The position numbers and the translations under genes are program-made. Shown one piece after another: positions 45,460-56,956 of a stretch of DNA of 64,000 nt. Source of the stretch: Pseudeuparius sepicola (lineage: Eukaryota > Arthropoda > Insecta > Coleoptera > Anthribidae); contig OY987303.1 of assembly GCA_963920635.1 (NCBI GenBank), positions 19,570,175-19,634,174 of the forward strand. The letters are read 5' to 3'. The notes under the pieces were generated by a model, which did no database searches, had not been told where the DNA came from, and was given only the letters and a program-made list of their open reading frames with translations. How positions within the stretch are numbered: the stretch's first letter is position 1; each line of letters opens with the position of its first letter.

Positions 45460-46090
45460 ACTCTCTTTGTCTGCCACATATAAAATGGTCGCCGTTCAAA
45501 ACGACGTAACAAAATCTATACACGGCAGGTATCCTGGGCTCCTCGTGGTCCTATTCGTAGATATAGTTTCCTCATTGATTAAGGTGAATTCCCTATTCAA
45601 CCCCCCCCCCCTTCCCTGTGGGAGGAGTACAGCGATTGAGCGGGGGTAGGAGGGGATTATACTATGGGAATTATAATAGACCACAAATAATTCCCCGTTC
45701 ACAGCGCATATTTTTGGTAAAACTGAAATAGTTTTCCCAACTAAACAACGCGCCTTACTTCCTACCACTATAGTAAACAGCTACTTTGTTGCATTCGCTA
45801 CGTCCAGCCCGCGCCCAGTTTAACTTTACGGGTGTTCCGGCGTTGCCGGCGCCCTCGTATAAATCCCAACGAAATAAAGAACCCCTAAGTCCCGCCGGGC
45901 GAAACTCTAATCCCGAACCATTGGACCGCTCACGCGTCCGCGCACGAACCTGGGGCAATACACGCTCCCCAATTACAAAAAAAAAAACTCCGACCAAAGC
46001 CGTATTACCTACCCGGAATAAGATTCGTTTCCCCCCTCGGCCGGAGCTGGGGTTTACAGTGGACGGGAGGGTTGGGGCCGAGTTAGTGGT
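45460..46090. promoter_or_regulatory. GC-rich island with long C run
   Basis: A C run lies at about 45,601-45,610, and CpG-rich sequence at 45,790-46,090. The 131-codon plus frame (45,786-46,181) and the minus frames opposite it have no domain and change composition abruptly downstream. It is a candidate noncoding conserved or promoter-like region by composition only. Confidence 0.3.
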
Positions 46091-47884
46091 GTATGGGGGT
46101 AAAAGTTACGCTTTTGAGAAAGAAGGAGTTTTAAAAATAAATAAAAAGGTAAATGTTGTGGCCAATGAACACATTATATAAGGGTGCGCTACCAAAACGT
46201 TTATTACGCCATCTTTATAGGTAAGTAGGTACTACATTGTAGAGATTCAAAACCTTAAAAATATTCGAGATACTCGTATGCCTGTGTACATCAAAAATGA
46301 AGGCATGGATATGCCCAATATTTTAAGTCTTGCTAGTAATGCCTCGCATATTATCATCGTTTTGGTAAATTGCAAGGTCAAGGTCATAGTTCATGAGGTT
46401 TTGAATCAGCTCAGCGCGCCTTTTTAAATGAGAAATGCTGCGTGCACGTAAATAAATAGGGAAGTTTTATATTTTATAAAAATAAAAGCTAAAATAAATA
46501 TGGGGTTCATAGTAGAATAATGCGTTTTTGATAAAAATATAAGTAACTATTTCTTCCCCGTTAATGTTCCAAGTTTTTTTTATCGGGACTTTGGTATTTT
46601 GTAGAAAAACTCATTGCAAGGTGGGTTGCTCATATAAACATAGATCCTAAAGTTCTTCGTTGCTGAGATGCAGGTCGTTGTAGTTCCCTTTTTGAAATTA
46701 AATTATGGCAATGTCTCCCAAAATGAAAATAATCAAGCTGCTGAATTGAAATTTGTCACTGCTGAGTTTTTCGGGGTGGATTATAGATTTACGATAAGCG
46801 CTACTTAATTGCGCTCTTATATCGGCTTATATCCCTTGAGATATCCATTAGACGATTATTATGGAAAATAATACCTAATATTGAGATAATTCCGAGGATA
46901 ATTTACTCACCGTTTATGTAGTTACGAGAAATCACTAGAGTTCAAATGCACCGCAAAATTTTACACAGTTAATAGTTATGCTAAAAATGTACCTATTTTT
47001 CGTTACTTTATCATTATCTTCTATAGATTTCCCACCGGCAGTACTTAATTGAGTTCTTATATTATCCCGTCCAAGGCTACAGAAATTCATAGCATTATTC
47101 ATACATGTAGGTACCTAGGTATGGTCTAAGCATGTTTTGTCTCTTTTTCTTTCAAATGTTTTTTGTCAGTAATGCCAGTTTTGAACATAACGAATCATCA
47201 GTATACAAAATATAGTACAGGAAAAAAAAACGCGTTTTTACATTGCATCCTAAAAATCCAGTCAGAAATATTGCACATAGTTTGCTTAAAATACCTGTTA
47301 ATTTCTTTCCCTCTGTCTTTTGTGGTTTATTTTCTATCTAGAAGAGGTTTTGGGCGTCCTTTTTCTTTTATTTCTAAACGTTTTTCATAAGTCAATGTGC
47401 CGCTTATTTTAGTATTTTTTGCACAGTCACTACAGAAGCAGAAGCCATTGGTAAATAATAGATTTGATAAGATAAAATTTCGAAAACCATACACCGAAAC
47501 ACAAGACAAAACAATTAAGTAAAAAACGTAAGTAAATAACTTCAACCGAACCGACGAACCACGTGCCGAACAGTTTGTTTAGGTTTATTTTCACGGAACA
47601 TGGCTGACGGGACGCTCTACTAAACTATAATGCATGCATTAATGTTTAATTTCGATGACGTCGACATTTTTTATTGTCTCTTTTCAGCTTCAGAGTATGC
47701 TGTTGTCTCTGTCTCACTTACAATGCATTTATCCTGGTGGATTGCCAGGCGGGCAGCGGAGTGGAATGAATTAGACATTAGTAATCTTGGCTCCTATAGT
47801 AATACATAATTGGAAAGTTTTTGCATTTTTTTTTTCAAATAGTTTATTATTAAGCATTCTAGCGCCTTCTAGCTAGGCCCATTC
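46091..47884. other. Unassigned, with decayed mariner-like interior at 46,620-46,790
   Basis: AATAATCAAGCTGCTGAATTG and neighbouring phrases match the arm of the 24,771-25,940 element, so a diverged relative is present. No gene. Confidence 0.4.
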
Positions 47885-48375
47885 TTGTCTTGTCTTGCAA
47901 AGCAAGACAAGAAATACAATTCATTATTGTCTTGCCCGATTCTTACTGGAAAAAATCTTGTCTTGCAGGCAAGACTTCTTGCAACTTCTTGTTTTTGCAT
48001 TTTTTTGTTTAGTGACGTCATCGAAGCCACCAAGACTTTTGTTAGCAAAACTCTTGCATTATTATAGCGTGCAAAGCTTGTGGCGACAAGTTGGCGCAGC
48101 GCTGCAGAGAAGCGGTGCGGCGTTTCGACGATTCATTTTTTTAATTATTGACATGTTCTTTTCTTGTTATTATTTGTATTTATTTTTTTGTTTTTAATAA
48201 TAATTTTGTTTTAATGTTTTCATTATTTTCAATTCGAAATACCTCTTAAGTCGAAGACTTTGAATTCTTTGATATCTATGGTTTCCGCTTATGTGTGGAA
48301 AAAAATCGCGAAACACATTCTCCCAGCATTCTTGCAGCAAGAGCAAGAAATTTGAAAGAGTCTTGCGAAACACTA
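47885..48375. repeat. Cluster of TCTTGTCTTGC / GCAAGACAAGA motifs
   Basis: It starts with the near-perfect hairpin CTTGTCTTGCAAAGCAAGACAAG (about 47,890). Further CTTGTCTTGC, GCAAGACTTC, CTTGCAACTTCTTG and, at 48,335-48,370, CAGCAAGAGCAAGAAA motifs follow. The frames across it (47,885-48,197) are incidental. It is probably one transposon with degenerate subterminal repeats. Confidence 0.45.
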
Positions 48376-49403
48376 CGCTAAGTTGATAAGTTTGCTCCGA
48401 ATTTGATCAAATAAGATATTTTCTACTCAACCCCTACTTATAGAGCAAATTCAGCTTAATTTTATAAACGCCGAAAAACAACATGTTTGCAAAAAAACTA
48501 ATATGTAGGTACGTGATACGTATACACATTGCGTTTTTGTTTCATTTTGTGGTAAAAGCAAATTTTGTGGCAAAAGCCAATTTTTGGTTAGGTTTAGTTA
48601 TAGATGTGAATTCGCCATGAACCGATGAGCCCCTCTACATACCCATTCAAAACTATGTAGTTTTCTTTCGGGGGCATAATAATATATTTGTATTTTGGCT
48701 GAAGAAACAGCTTTTGGATATATGTAGATATATGCCAACTCAATTCGTATCGTGATATAAGAATTCGCTGATAAAAACGCAGAACACAAATAATAATGTC
48801 GTCGAATTATTAATAATAGCATCCTTACTTGGAATCGTACGAAATATCCTGTTACCTTTTTGTATACCCGAAAATTCGAGTTTATATATCAATATCGGGA
48901 TAACGCATAAATACAAAATTTCTTCTGGTAATCGTTTGGTTAACGACCGGATTCAGCCGATCCGAGCCCAACAAAGGAATGGGAGAAATTGCTGAAATAT
49001 ATCGTTCCCGTTTTTGTTGTTTGAAATAATCCAGCTTTACGTCAATTATTAGGGCTGCGTTGGTGGAAACGATATCGGATCGGGACCATGCAATAATACA
49101 TTTCGCTACTCTACCGTGCTAATACTTTCCAGATAATTATTATTTGCTATATCGGGTTGTTAGATTGGACATCGAGTGGGACGACTGAAAACTACTTCGT
49201 TTCCAATATCACAAGCACACATTAAGGGCTACAACAACTACAGTTCCTTACATGAGTATATAGTGAATAGTGTTTTAAAAACTACCTACTTATCAATTCG
49301 ATTCATATGACACACAGTTTAACCTTTTGCCTATTTTTGTGTTATGGGGTTTTTCCTGCGAGTATACATAATGCTAAAGCTAAAGCAGTGGCCGGGAAAT
49401 ATA
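48376..49403. other. Unassigned; 48,900-49,160 of higher complexity
   Basis: No gene or repeat ends were recognised. 48,900-49,160 is less AT-rich and may be regulatory. Confidence 0.3.
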
Positions 49404-51047
49404 CAGGGTGTCCAACTTTATAACTGTACAGGGTGGTCAGATAAGAATGCAAAGTGCTGTATCTCTGAAACTATTCGTCGTAGAGACTTGCGGTAAAATT
49501 TTTTTAGAACAAAGTGGCCAAGAGAAAAACCTGGAAATTATTTTCAGATTTCCAAGATAGTCACCAGGGGGCATAACCGCCATCTTAAACTTTTAAAGTG
49601 ATTTTTCACTGAAATCCACCTAGTAATGTTACCAAAATAATATATTTATGCTTTTTAAAGGTAAGCTTTATTCGAGTAATTTTTGTTTAACACTTTTTGA
49701 CATATCTATTAAAATAAAGTCGTGGGGAGTAATTCAATGTTTTTTTAAATAAACAGCTGTAACTCCTAAATGACTGAACGGATTTTAACAAACTTGGTCT
49801 CGTTGGAAAAAGTATTTATTGGTCCATCAAACCCATCTTACCCGTGATATGTTTAAGTCTCAGTGATGCCGCTAGAGCGCGTTTTTTGATATAATAACAG
49901 AAAATTGCAAATTTCTCGAAAAAATTAAATGCAATAATATTACTTTTTCATAAAAATGTAGTGAAATGATAGGTACCTCAATAGGCTAGTGAAAACCGTA
50001 TCTCGATATCCTATTCCTAGCTGAAAATATCAAAGAAAGAAGATTTAGTTTTATCGTAAAATTTTAAAAATACGCTGTAACACCGGTATTTATTCCTATT
50101 TGTATTTTTTTTAAGATTTAATGATAAACTTTCATAATTTTATCATTTTTTAATTTTAAAAGTACCTACCTATACTCAGTTCAAAAAATAAAAAAATAAC
50201 GTGTAGGGGCATAATAATCAATGCATTTAATATGCAAGTGCAAGGTAGGCAAAATAGGAAGGGTAGGCCATGGAGGAAAAACAAATGCCTAAAATCAACT
50301 TGTCAACATTGGAGCTGCTGTAATGTCCACGCATCAGCGGCTCCAACAATGCATTTTTTTATTTAAAATCTGACCACACAGCGTTAATCAAAACACCCCA
50401 AAACCCCTGTATAATATAATAAATTTGAATAACAAATATACAGGGAGTTCCATTCTGGAGGGTGTCAAAGTTGAGCAAAATAGGAATTTTAAATATAGAG
50501 AGTATTCTTATCTGTGCCATCTCAAATTACTGAATTTTGGGACTTTATACGGGTCAAAAATCGAGTACATCAAAGCCGCTCCACACGCTATAAACGAACT
50601 AAATCTAAAAAATATAGAAGCCTGTCAGTCAGTAAGTCCATATCAGTTAAGGTGGCTGGTGTGCCACAACAGGAAACGCACAGAAAATGTATCATCTTAC
50701 ACAATGACTTTGTTGAGATAGGTCCAATAATTTAATTTTTTTTATTTGTTAGTTGGCATTTTGTAAAGAAATGCATTACTTTTGTGTTTATCAATATTTT
50801 TTCAATGATTCCAGAGTATTTGGTATATGGGGGTTTTGATTAACGCTGTGTTTTAAATAAAAAAATCGTTTTTCGTGAAAATCGGGGGTATAAAAAAATC
50901 GCAGCCGACCCTGGATTTGCTTTGAAAATGGCAGGAAGGTCAAAAGACGCGGTTTTTCAAGGCCTTTAAAGCAAAAAAAAGTTGAGGCGATTATCTCCAA
51001 AAATAAAGATTTTACGGATTTGTACAGTTTTAAAGTTGGACACCCTG
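49404..51047. mobile_element. Palindromic MITE family C, copy 2, enlarged by insertions
   Basis: The left end CAGGGTGTCCAACTTTATAA (49,404) and right end TTTAAAGTTGGACACCCTG (to 51,047) are inverted. After only 25 bases another terminus, CAGGGTGGTCAGATAAG (49,429, preceded by TA), begins a second, decayed insertion. The inner arms TTTAAAATCTGACCACACAG (about 50,366) and its mirror at about 50,850 show the family palindrome. The core at 50,560-50,760 is shared with 21,810-22,020. Confidence 0.65.
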
Positions 51048-51229
51048 TTTATAACCACACACAATAAGCGGGAAATTGAAAGAGCGCAGCATTAAATTGT
51101 CAGGAGTTTTGAAAACTAAACCGTCGCATATTGAAACCAAACCATGATACTCCATATATTTTATGAAAATTTTTGAAATTAACAGGATTATGCGCTTTAA
51201 AACCGGCAAAGTCCTTCCTCCCAACATTA
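51048..51229. other. Unassigned
   Basis: Nothing recognised. Confidence 0.3.
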
Positions 51230-51750
51230 AAATTCCATGGGATGAGTGATCGATCGAGATGCTAGATACGATTTTCGCAAATTCACTTTTCGCAGGGTTG
51301 AAATTATTTACGAGTACAATCCGATCGGATAACTAAACCGCCCGCGAGCTTTGATTCGAACAATAAGCCGATGTAAATTGGATTTCGTACGTCGGGACTG
51401 TGCGCCGGTCGGCACAGGGCGCAGCGATGGATCCGTAGGTAAGCAAGCCATAAGAATTAATCAAAGCGGAGTGCTAATCACCGTGAATTATTCACGAATC
51501 CGCCGCTAATAACGGCCGGGAGACCGGCAATAATTAGTCCCGAAACACGGGACGATTAAGGGTCCGCCCGCAGTCGGATTGTCGAGGCACATCGGGCTGA
51601 CTGGATATACAGTGCGAATAATTGGCGGATGGAAACACTGGATGTTGAGAAATTATCTCTGGAATCGCCGAATTTTGGTTGTTTCGGTAAAAAGTGACAA
51701 TAATTCCACGGCAGGTAGGACGGGAAAAATTATCCAAATGTTTCCCCACT
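51230..51750. promoter_or_regulatory. Large enhancer-like island
   Basis: About 500 bases of high-complexity, CpG-containing DNA free of repeat ends. Motifs: ATTAATCAAAGCGG (TCF-type ATCAAAG, about 51,460), CTAATC (bicoid/orthodenticle type, about 51,473), CTAATAAC, CAATAATTAG (homeodomain core), and CGATCGATCGAG near 51,250. The short frames across it are not protein-like. Regulatory function is inferred. Confidence 0.4.
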
Positions 51751-52380
51751 CCACTAGTTTTAGAGATATAAATGTTTTAGTAAACATTTGATCCTGTCTC
51801 TCAATAACATAATCCCATGGAAATATGGTATACCTAGGTTTCTGAGGGTGGAAAATAACCTCGTTTCATTAGGGGCGTCAGTTTGACTGGATATCTTAAC
51901 TGACAAACTTTTTGAGGTTATAACTTCAGCTAAGAAATACAAATTAACTATTTTAACACCCTGTATATCTAAAACCAAAAACCATTTTTATAGGTTTTTA
52001 GTCTTTCATCCCCTCATGACCGTTCTCATTTACTTTGTTTCTGCAAAAATGCCAATACATATTTGGTATACAGCAATAATAGTTGTTATTTTAAAAACAA
52101 ATGTGGTTACCAATGGAAATGTCTATAACTCTGTTCAAATGGAATTGATAGCACGCTGCCCTCATTATAAATTCAAGAGACTACCTATGGGTTCGAAAAA
52201 AAGCTTTGCCAATTTGTTCAATGTATTTATCTGCGTTCTTTCTTGGGCGCACCCCGTAATCTCCAAATAACACTAGGCAATAAAATGCTAATAAAGGAAA
52301 TTATAAGCCATAGGCGGAGGGTCGGTTGCAAAATCGTTTGTTTGGATTAAGGGACAGGTAAGGAAAAGAAAATAGTTATT
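51751..52380. other. Unassigned; mariner-type terminus CACCCTG near 51,957-51,963
   Basis: TTTTAACACCCTGTATATCT is a lone right terminus of the CAGGGTG type. No gene. Confidence 0.4.
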
Positions 52381-52512
52381 TACATTGCCAGATGCGTAAG
52401 TGCACTTTTTTGGACGAGGAGGTTGTTTAAAGACCGAGGCAACGCGAGCGTTGCCTCGGTCATTAAAAGTACCTCCGAGGCCAAAAAAAGAGCTTACGCA
52501 TCGTGCAATGTA
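52381..52512. repeat. 132-bp nested hairpin with perfect GC-rich centre
   Basis: Outer arms TACATTGCCAGATGCGTAAG / CTTACGCATCGTGCAATGTA; inner arms CGAGGAGGT / ACCTCCGAGG. The centre GACCGAGGCAACGC-GA-GCGTTGCCTCGGTC (52,432-52,461) is a perfect 14-bp stem. Confidence 0.85.
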
Positions 52513-52689
52513 TTACATTTTTTCTGCTACCGACAATTTCAGGTTATAGTTAATTTGAATAAAGCTCTAAATACATATGGAGTAGATTGTGAGTAATAAT
52601 GATCTTCAAAATAACCTTTGTTCAATTACTAAAAATGATAATCAGTGATTAATATAAAAGTAGAATGCAGACATAATAAAAAATAAATA

Positions 52690-52790
52690 AAAAAATTTGA
52701 GACTTCGTGTGGGATTTGAACCCTGGATCTACGAATTACTAATCGCGTACTCTCACCCTACCGGTAGCGGTGCCTGTCAAACTTGTTCTG
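52690..52790 (-). ncRNA. tRNA-derived relic (SINE head or tRNA pseudogene)
   Basis: The minus strand has CCAGGGTTCAAATCCC, an intact B box, about 30 bases after a possible anticodon arm (TTAGTAA loop). Upstream is GGTAGGGTGAGAGTACGCG, a degenerate A-box region. The arms no longer fold into a full cloverleaf and no acceptor stem is clear. It may be the head of a SINE, followed on that strand by a T-rich tail. Confidence 0.35.
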
Positions 52791-53276
52791 TTATGCGGTT
52801 CTTATTTGACGCCAGAGAAACATTGAATTATTAATTTTTCTTTGGTATAATTCGTGTTCTTTATGATCAAAACCAGTTTGTAAAACGATTATTGTGTAAC
52901 CTATTAAAATTGACGCAAGATTCGCGTTGCTATATATATTTTATTAATGGTTTTAAGGTCCTTGATGCGTAAGGGTTGCTAAGCAATACTTTTTGTGCCC
53001 AGCAACCACTTTCGCAGCTAGCAACCAAAATAACAGGGCACCTCGAACCTTTGACTTTCGCTTTCGGGCCTGTTATCGAGTATGTAAAGTGTATTTACGG
53101 GGGAGGGAGCAGGAAAAGTTTATTAATTTATTGTCGTTTTTACCTGTTACTAAAACCAACCGAACCATTTTGCAAAAATATTAAATTTTGAGACACTAAT
53201 AAAACAAACTATTTGATATTTATAATAATGTTGGAAATACAATTTCACATAGAGAATTTTATTTATTAAAATAATA
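52791..53276. other. Unassigned
   Basis: GCTAAGCAA...CAACCACTTTCGCAGC...GCAACC repeats lightly near 52,976-53,030. No gene. Confidence 0.35.
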
Positions 53277-53277
53277 T

Positions 53278-54016
53278 TACAATTCAAAATATAAAGGATC
53301 GTCTTCGGAAAATTCAGAAGAGTCGTCATGTTCTAAGGCAATAATAAGAGGCTCAATTTCCAGAGAGTCGTCAATGAATTTATCGGGACTCCACATTTTA
53401 TTTTCTTCCGCAATAACATGTTGTATCGCATTTCGCCAACTTTCTGCAGTAATAATGTCCAGTGAATTGATCATCAGCAGATGATGATATGGCGGCAGGC
53501 GTTGTACAATAATTATGCCACGTTCTTTTGCCATTTCGTCGACTACATACTTCTTAAATCCTGGCCTATGTTGCCTGGCTATTTTTAAAAGTTCTTTTTT
53601 GACCATTCCTTCTTCAAATTGCAGCCCCTTCTCGTTTATCTATTCAATAATATTCGCTTTACTCGTTGGAAGCTTCTCCACTAGTCTAAAATTATAACTT
53701 GCATTATCAATTACATTACAAATATGGAATTATTTTATAGCCGCTCTATCATTAGCTGAAAATATTCTTCAAATACATGGGCCGTCATTTCCTCGTGATA
53801 ATATCTGGTAGAATTGGATTGAAAGTCTAATAAACCGCCATCTAAAAATCCATCTTCGCTTCGAACGTGTGTTATTATTAACCTACGACCTTTTCCAGAG
53901 GGAGGGTTTATACCTCTTGACCACCCTTCCATAAACGCTTGCCGAGAACTTTGAATATTTTTGTCTTTCCATACTTTTGAAACAGTATGTCCCTCGTTCA
54001 ACCAAGTTTCATCCCA
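53278..54016 (-). pseudogene. DDE (IS630/Tc1-group) transposase pseudogene, truncated
   Basis: Minus strand from 54,016: WDETWLNEGHTVSKVWKDKN (first catalytic Asp) and a long block with GRRLIITHVRSEDGFLDGGL. After a frame change come VIDNASYNFRLVEKLPTSKA (second Asp) and a stop, then MVKKELLKIARQHRPGFKKY, then RLPPYHHLLMINSLDIITAE. The family normally has NPIE(L)-W after LPPYH. Here that part, with the catalytic Glu, is deleted, so the copy could not be active even without the stop. The acidic C-terminus ends DDSSEFSEDDPLYFEL at 53,278. The N-terminal DNA-binding region is absent: the frame is cut at 54,016, two bases before a palindrome. Confidence 0.7.
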
Positions 54017-54018
54017 CT

Positions 54019-54068
54019 AGTATGACTTGCAGCACTCGGCTACGGCTCGTGCCGCAAACTGTCATACT
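54019..54068. repeat. 50-bp GC-rich palindrome
   Basis: AGTATGAC and GTCATACT are the ends, and GCACTCGGCTACGGCTCGTG and its near-inverse form the core. It abuts the truncated transposase. Confidence 0.8.
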
Positions 54069-54758
54069 CATGGGAAATGAATGGCATTCCGTGCTAGTTG
54101 TACAATATACTATAGATAATTGAACAATGTGTGAATCACACAGGAATAATTATAATAATACAACACAACCATAATTTATTTGCAAATTATTAAATTGCAT
54201 TGATAATCAATATTGGCGTTCCTATTTTGATGTTTTAATTAATCATATTCGGTTTTATTGTGTTTTGCCCACAGTATCCCTACCCCGTGAAATTATATTT
54301 TACTTCCATATCACTATGTGACTGGAAATATTGCTTGGACAAGAAAATTTCATTTTTTTTATCTATACATACCGGGTGACATAAGAAGTAGTTGCAGTTG
54401 TACTTGACTCTGGAGCCCACTTTTTCCACTGTTTTATATATGAAACTTCGAAATTTTTAAGAGTTTACAAGTGGGGAAATAGCCACTCTTCATAACATCT
54501 TCGGGTTTAAGTGGAAGGGACAATTTTCTTAATTTAAATTTCTATTTGTCGCATTTTTGTAAACTGTTAAATAAATCGCTTTTTGTCTGTCTGATTGTTC
54601 ATTTGTCATCCTTTCTTTTTTACACGTTATTTTTATATTACCAGATTATGGCATGTACTTATCTGTCCACCAATTTCCACTAGTCAATTATTTTTATTTA
54701 ATATTCATATTTTTTTAATTATATATATATATATAGCGATTTAAAATTGCAGTTCTAG
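54069..54758. other. Unassigned; (AT)n at about 54,720-54,735
   Basis: No gene. Confidence 0.4.
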
Positions 54759-56375
54759 CATTGGCGTAGCTAAGGGGGGGCTGGGGGGGGGGGGCTAAGC
54801 CCCCCCTGGTATAAAAATAGCCACCCCTGACAAATTCTAGCGTTTATTTTTATAATTTTTTTTGACATTATTGGTTTACATTAAAAACCTTACTAAGCGG
54901 ATTTAATTTTGTTGCGTGTTCGTGTTATTGCGTATAGTAATAGACACTGACTAAAACACTAACAAAATAAAACAAACTAAACAGCGGCAACACTGAACAC
55001 TGGCAACACTGCCGTCACGCACTCACCACGCACCCGACCCGGTCAGTCCGCCACACGCCACACTCACAGAATTAGCATCACTCAGGGACTCTTTAAAATA
55101 AGGGGACCCAGCATTTCACATAGAAAAAGTGAAGCCTTGAGGGGAAGTTTGTTTTCTGTAGACTCCAAGGAGACCACATAAGTGGGCTGGTACAAGGTTA
55201 TGTTATATGTCAGTGTGTCCAACTGCCATCAGGTTTTATGTGATACGAAAATTTCTCATCATAATTCACAATTTTTATGTTTTCTAACTTCCAGATACTC
55301 AGATGTGACAATTAAAGAATTTCAACTATACAATAAATTTGTTTCATTTGACAGTTGCCATATTCTGTATTTGTAGACACAAAATTGTCAATTCTAATTT
55401 TTAGAAATCATGGAAACCATTATTAATTTAGTACCGGTTTTATTAAAAGATTCTCCAATAAAATGGCATACTTGGCATCACTGATACCATTAGAATGTGA
55501 AAAGAATAGGCCTCACTTTGGAAAGTATAATGCTGGGTCCCCTTACTTTAAAGAGTCCCTGGCATCACTGCGAACCTGGACGGCTGGACGTGACTGCTTA
55601 CTCTGATTGATATCATTATGTAATACTGCGAAGACGCCAATGTACATCTATATTTTTACTTATGCAGTATCTGTATACAGGGTGAGTTTTTTCGATGCCC
55701 ACTATGGGGATCTCGGAAACTAGCAGAGCTAGAACAAAGGTTAAATGGGGAAAGAATTGCAGTTTTGAATGCTCAATCTAATGACCCTATTGAATTTTTA
55801 AAAAAGTTCATGGCTCACTATATATTTTGAAAAGAGTGATTTTTTGTTATTTCATCAGATCTCTGTAGCTCCGTTATTTCTGATTATACAAAAAAACTGC
55901 AGAGACAAAAATTATTGTAGATAATTTTGGGCTTAAAAGGATAATCTAAACCTATTTTTTATGTTGTTTGTGATTTTTTTAGATATGACATAAACTTGTG
56001 TTTTTTTAAATGTAAATCATAGTTGGCTGTGGCCTTATAAAATCGGCCATTTTTTGAGCTTTACAGCCTTGTTTATACAGAGACGTATAAACATTGAATA
56101 AAGGAATGGTATAAATAAGGATCCGAGCAATAACCCACGATACACAGAAAACGGTATGCCCTCGCGCCGGTGCTGTGACGTAAACGGTGACGCTTATTCG
56201 ACAAAATCATGCGGCTTTATTTTATTTTTAAACGGAAATTTGAGTCGTTTTGTAGTGAGTTAGGTAAACACCAAAGTGTTTATATGCGGCGCTCCAGCGC
56301 TTTTGCGGGTTACTGAGTCTCATCTCCTTGAGGGGCTTAAGCCCCCCCGGAGAAAAAAGGCTAGCTACGCCTATG
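54759..56375. mobile_element. hAT transposon relic with 8-bp TSD AGTTCTAG
   Basis: The ends CATTGGCGTAGCTAAGG and (inverted) CATAGGCGTAGCTAGCC are flanked by the exact direct repeat AGTTCTAG (54,751-54,758 and 56,376-56,383), the 8-bp signature of hAT elements. G runs at the left and C runs at the right continue the TIR. No transposase motif remains. A second hAT element (55,083-55,561) and a CAGGGTGAG terminus (55,678) lie inside. Confidence 0.9.
55083..55561. mobile_element. 479-bp non-autonomous hAT nested in another hAT, TSD GCATCACT
   Basis: The ends CAGGGACTCTTTAAAATAAG and its near-perfect inverse (CTTACTTTAAAGAGTCCCTG) are followed inward by GGGACCCAGCAT / ATGCTGGGTCCC. The flanks GCATCACT (55,075-55,082) and GCATCACT (55,562-55,569) are identical 8-bp direct repeats. 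No transposase. Confidence 0.95.
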
Positions 56376-56383
56376 AGTTCTAG

Positions 56384-56956
56384 CTATGTTTAAAGTTTGA
56401 AGTCTCTAGGTCATCGTGAAATTAGTTTAAATTTCAAAATTGTACGAACAGACAGACAGGAGGACAAGAAAGCGAGTTATTAAAAACTTGGTAAAAATAT
56501 TTGTTTCGTTTGCCAACACACGTAAATCACAACAACGTGACGTTATATTTTTATTAAATTTCTGAGTAATGGTGTTTTAACACCTATAATGTAATTTTAC
56601 GATTTTCGATCGGTACGCTGCAACGTATTTCCCATGTTTACTTTAATTGTAACAAACGAACAACCGTAAAAGTTTATTTTTAAAATTTTATGATACCAAT
56701 AAACAAGTGAAACCCGCACTTTTGGATGCAATAATTTTTCCGATCAGCCGTGACCGTACGCCATTTGCTAAATTCCCACCCTATGCGACACTGGTTTATC
56801 CCTGAAACCACCCCGCTAATCTACGATAAACCTCCGTCCCCGGGCGACAGTTTAGAAATTGACGAGTTGCCGGGTTAGGGAGACCATTCCTGACATGAAC
56901 ATTTCTGGTGCTTGTGGAATGTGGGGACACCGCACCGGTAGAAATATCTAGAGTTT
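56384..56956. promoter_or_regulatory. Unassigned; 56,730-56,950 GC-richer, possibly regulatory
   Basis: 56,730-56,950 (for example CCTCCGTCCCCGGGCGACAG, GACCGTACGCC, CGCTAATC) is of high complexity and free of repeats. Nothing specific identifies it. Confidence 0.25.

Noticed and set aside
45786..46181. 131-codon plus frame
   Set aside because: GC-rich composition explains the lack of stops; overlapping frames on the other strand, no domain, and abrupt composition change at its end.
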